A DNA stretch of 36,275 nucleotides. Source: Balneolaceae bacterium. Its GTDB lineage: Bacteria; Bacteroidota; Rhodothermia; Balneolales; Balneolaceae. The stretch lies in contig VEMX01000073.1 of NCBI GenBank assembly GCA_009711805.1, positions 1-36,275 of the forward strand. Direction: 5' to 3'. Each line of letters opens with the position of its first letter. Within the stretch, counting starts at the first letter, position 1. The notes beneath the pieces were generated by a model. The model saw nothing but the letters and a program-made list of their open reading frames with translations. It did no database searches and had not been told where the DNA came from. The position numbers and the translations under genes are program-made. Positions 33,653 through 36,275 of this stretch are shown here, in pieces.

Positions 33653-35146
33653 ATGATTTATATCAGTAATCTTTCCGAACATGTTGATCAAGAAGTAGCC
33701 CTGAAAGGTTGGGTATATAATTACAGAAGCAGCGGAAGTCTTGTTTTTATAGAGATGAGAGACGGAAGCGGACTTACTCAATGTGTGGTAGCCAAAGATG
33801 ATGTAAAAGAAGATGCATGGGAAGCAGCTACCTCTTTGCGACAGGAAAGCTCTCTTGAAATTACAGGTACCGTTAAAAAAGATGACCGCAGTGTAGGTGG
33901 GTACGAGATTCATGTGTCAGACGTCCGGGTTCACCAGGTTGCAGAGGATTACCCTATTACGCCCAAAGAGCATGGGGTAGAGTTCCTGATGAATAACCGC
34001 CATCTCTGGTTGCGAAGCCAAAAGCAATGGGCGGCTATGAGAATACGAAATGAGATTATTTTTGCCATTCATACCTTTTTTCAGAAAAGAGGCTTTGTGC
34101 AGATGGACTCTCCTATTTTTACCGGCAACGCCGCAGAAGGAAGCACTACCTTGTTTGAAACCGACTACTTTGAAGATAAAGCATATCTGGCGCAAACCGG
34201 CCAGTTGTATGGCGAAGCTATGGCCATGGCTCACGGACTGATTTACACCTTTGGACCTACCTTCCGTGCAGAGAAAAGTAAAACCCGCCGTCACCTCACC
34301 GAGTTCTGGATGATTGAGCCGGAAATGGCTTATTACGATCTGGATATGAATATGGACCTGGCAGAGGATATGATAAAGGCCATTATTTCCACCGTGTTGG
34401 AAAAGAGGGGTAAAGAACTGGAGATCCTTGAACGGGACACTACCTCACTTGAAAAGACTGCCAGTGAGCCTTTCAAGCGAATGACTTACGATGAAGCTGT
34501 TAAACAGTTAAAGAGTGACGAAACGGCCCGGATGCTGGATGATATGGCCGAAGCAAGGCGACAGGAAGAAATTGATCTCGAAAAAGAAGAAAAAGAGATT
34601 AAGAAGGAGAGAGGTTCTGCAAAAAAATGGCGTAAGGCTCAGATTGACCAGCGGGTTAAGGAAATATCAGCCCGCATTGCCCAGATTAAAGAAGACCTGA
34701 GAAACATCCCAAGCTGGAAAGAATCGGCCCGCAATTTTGAATGGGGGAACGACCTCGGTGGCTCAGACGAAACCGTTCTTATGATGCAGTACGATGTTCC
34801 GCTTATTGTAACTCACTGGCCGGCAGAAATTAAGGCATTCTACATGAAGCGGGATGAAACCAATAAGCTGGCTCTTGGAATGGATGTTCTTGCTCCTGAA
34901 GGGTATGGTGAGATCATCGGTGGAAGTCAGCGTGAAGATGACCTGGAAGTGATGAAAGAACGCATTGAGGAAGAAGAGCTGGATCAGGACGTATTTGAAT
35001 GGTACCTGGACCTTCGTCGCTTTGGTTCGGTTCCTCATTCAGGATATGGCCTGGGATTAGAACGAACCGTAGCCTGGTTGTGTGGACTTTCTCATGTACG
35101 CGAAACTATTCCATTCCCGAGAATGATGGGAAGACTTACCCCTTAA
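33653..35146 (+). CDS. asnS: Asparagine--tRNA ligase
   Basis: A 497-residue class II asparaginyl-tRNA synthetase that charges tRNA-Asn. It has an N-terminal OB-fold anticodon-binding domain (about 1-105; VALKGWVYNYRSSGSLVFIEMRDG), then a catalytic core with motif 2 (FRAEKSKTRRHLTEFWMIEPE) and motif 3 (SGYGLGLERTVAWLCGL). GGSQREDDLEVM separates it from AspRS. An unusual charged insert lies between VKQLKSD (about 282-288) and FEWGNDLGGSDE (about 362), about 60 residues longer than the usual short linker and predicted to be coiled coil. The core motifs are complete, so the enzyme should be active. It starts 88 nt after the M16 gene. Confidence 0.95.
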   Translation: MIYISNLSEHVDQEVALKGWVYNYRSSGSLVFIEMRDGSGLTQCVVAKDDVKEDAWEAATSLRQESSLEITGTVKKDDRSVGGYEIHVSDVRVHQVAEDYPITPKEHGVEFLMNNRHLWLRSQKQWAAMRIRNEIIFAIHTFFQKRGFVQMDSPIFTGNAAEGSTTLFETDYFEDKAYLAQTGQLYGEAMAMAHGLIYTFGPTFRAEKSKTRRHLTEFWMIEPEMAYYDLDMNMDLAEDMIKAIISTVLEKRGKELEILERDTTSLEKTASEPFKRMTYDEAVKQLKSDETARMLDDMAEARRQEEIDLEKEEKEIKKERGSAKKWRKAQIDQRVKEISARIAQIKEDLRNIPSWKESARNFEWGNDLGGSDETVLMMQYDVPLIVTHWPAEIKAFYMKRDETNKLALGMDVLAPEGYGEIIGGSQREDDLEVMKERIEEEELDQDVFEWYLDLRRFGSVPHSGYGLGLERTVAWLCGLSHVRETIPFPRMMGRLTP

Positions 35147-35210
35147 TACTTTGTTCGTAGTGAACAGAATGTTGATAATATTGGGTGGGTAAGTGTTAGG
35201 TATTATACTA

Positions 35211-36071
35211 TTAATTTCTATCAGTAATTTCTCTTTCAGAGATTAAGAAATTGTTCACGGCCTGTCCAAATTCTTCATACAACTGATGATGAAAGGCATG
35301 ACCCGCATTTGAATAAAGTATAAGTTTTGCTTTGGGTAATTCTCTGTAAAGCAGAAATGAGTTTTTAGCTGAAAATGCGATATCATTTTTAGCTCCTGCA
35401 ACTAATACCGGATGGTTTATTTCTTTTAACTTAGAGAAGTAATTTCCTGTTCCCTGTAAAAAAGAACGGGTAGCACTGCCTTGCGCTTTCCATGTTTCGA
35501 TTGGGTTAATGGGAACTTCATCGGGGTTTGCAGCTGCTTCAATTCTTGCTAAAGAAGTTAGGGTATTGTTAAGCCCTGATTTACCTTCTGTAAAGAATAA
35601 TTGCTGATGATGTTCCGCTTTAAGGTGATAAACCTCGGTAGCTATTTCAAGAAACTTTGCACTTGGATATTCTGTTTCTGGACTGCCTCCGGGGGCTGTA
35701 CCAGCTAAAATAATCTTCTTGACCATATCGGGATAATTCAGGGCAAATACCTGGGCTACCAAGCCACCCATACTCCAGCCAAAAAGATTCAATGTCTTTA
35801 TACCAAGAGCTTGAATAAATAGATATGCTGATTTAGCCATTCCTTCAATCGACTGATCCGGAGTACCTCCGGTAGCACCAATACCCATATTATCAAAAGA
35901 AATTACTTTGTGGCTTTCAGCCAATTTGGTAATAAAAGCAGGATCCCAATCATCGATAGTGCCTCTGAATCTGTTAAGTAACAGCAAGGGGGAACCAGTT
36001 CCAATTTCTCGATAAGCAAAACGATTTGCTCCGTTTATTGTGTATTGTACAGAAGATAGATCAGTATGCAT
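35211..36071 (-). CDS. Alpha/beta hydrolase
   Basis: A 286-residue single-domain alpha/beta hydrolase, predicted to be cytoplasmic since no signal peptide is seen. The catalytic triad is probably S100 (nucleophile elbow GWSMGG), D230 (AGAKNDIAFS) and H258 (NAGHAFHHQ). The oxyanion region lies near LLLLNRFRGTIDDW, where the usual HG is replaced by NR. It is similar to proline-iminopeptidase and haloperoxidase-like members, but the substrate cannot be told. It is convergent with asnS (64 nt between stops) and transcribed alone. Confidence 0.9.
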   Translation of the reverse strand: MHTDLSSVQYTINGANRFAYREIGTGSPLLLLNRFRGTIDDWDPAFITKLAESHKVISFDNMGIGATGGTPDQSIEGMAKSAYLFIQALGIKTLNLFGWSMGGLVAQVFALNYPDMVKKIILAGTAPGGSPETEYPSAKFLEIATEVYHLKAEHHQQLFFTEGKSGLNNTLTSLARIEAAANPDEVPINPIETWKAQGSATRSFLQGTGNYFSKLKEINHPVLVAGAKNDIAFSAKNSFLLYRELPKAKLILYSNAGHAFHHQLYEEFGQAVNNFLISEREITDRN

Positions 36072-36107
36072 TGGAAAATGAATAGTTAATAATTGTTTGT
36101 GATTCTT

Positions 36108-36135
36108 ATGCTTGATGCTTGATGCTTGATGCTTG
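36108..36135. repeat. Four tandem copies of ATGCTTG
   Basis: The heptamer ATGCTTG is repeated four times without interruption at 36108-36135. It lies about 37 nt upstream of the alpha/beta hydrolase start and 53 nt before the transposase-like gene. Such short arrays vary in copy number by slippage. Confidence 0.95.
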
Positions 36136-36188
36136 TGAAGCTATATTATGTCTATCTCTAGCATAGCTTGACCGCTTAACCCCAAGTT

Positions 36189-36275
36189 ATGAACAAGCGA
36201 AAACTAAACAAACACCGTTATTTTAGCGAACAAATCCGTCGTAAAGCCGTCAAGGAATTTCGTAGCGGAACCTAT
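36189..36275 (+). CDS. Transposase-like protein, 5' part (IS3-type OrfA-like), cut by window edge
   Basis: Only the first 29 codons are present and the frame is still open at the edge. The sequence starts MNKRKLNKHRYFSEQIRRKA and continues with VKEFRSGTY. This basic start, with the FSEQIRRKAVKEFRSG pattern, resembles the N-terminal helix-turn-helix of IS3/HTH_Tnp_1-type transposases. The call rests on a short match. The IS left end was not located with certainty; it would lie between the tandem heptamers and the start codon. Confidence 0.5.
   Translation, partial: MNKRKLNKHRYFSEQIRRKAVKEFRSGTY

Noticed and set aside
1-36275. CRISPR arrays, rRNA or tRNA genes, riboswitches
   Set aside because: No regularly spaced repeats, no tRNA T-loop with matching arms and no known riboswitch core were found by eye, though a covariance-model scan was not possible.

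Overview
The window looks like chromosomal core-genome DNA from a member of the Bacteroidota/Rhodothermota side of the tree, most likely a Balneolales-type marine or halophilic bacterium. This is an inference from protein style and from promoters of the TTG-N17..21-TAnnTTTG type (clearest before rpsO and rimP). No rRNA, tRNA or CRISPR array was recognised.

Layout, left to right. (1) A DUF502 membrane protein is divergent from alaS. (2) A three-gene pyruvate dehydrogenase operon (E1 alpha, E1 beta, E2) follows, without a local E3. (3) A leftward pair, btaA-btaB, with TAATG overlap, is predicted to make the betaine lipid DGTS. It is divergent from a small DUF883 membrane protein. (4) prfB (RF2), with an intact programmed +1 frameshift site, overlaps nadB, which overlaps coaE; fbp and a small YCII-like gene follow, then a leftward DUF192 lipoprotein. 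(5) A translation/transcription operon rimP-nusA-infB-rbfA-truB-ribF starts from a well-formed promoter followed at once by a hairpin and T tract. Its IF2 carries a very long acidic-then-basic low-complexity segment. (6) A leftward accessory block holds a beta-lactamase-fold serine hydrolase, an ECF sigma factor and a four-TM protein packed 4 nt apart, a small cysteine-rich GDCCVxC protein, a sensor histidine kinase with a duplicated PAS domain, and an unrecognised single-TM protein, with gene-poor gaps around it. (7) rpsO-pnp-M16 peptidase, a commonly conserved set, is split by two good terminators and a repeat-rich gap; asnS with a charged insert follows. (8) A leftward alpha/beta hydrolase and the first 29 codons of a transposase-like gene reach the right edge.

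Most of the window is housekeeping: tRNA charging, peptide release, initiation, ribosome maturation, RNA decay, pyruvate oxidation, NAD, CoA and FAD synthesis, and gluconeogenesis. The best candidates for less-described biology are the bta pair, the hydrolase/ECF/membrane-protein operon, the IF2 extension and the rimP leader hairpin. No wholly new multi-gene system is evident.
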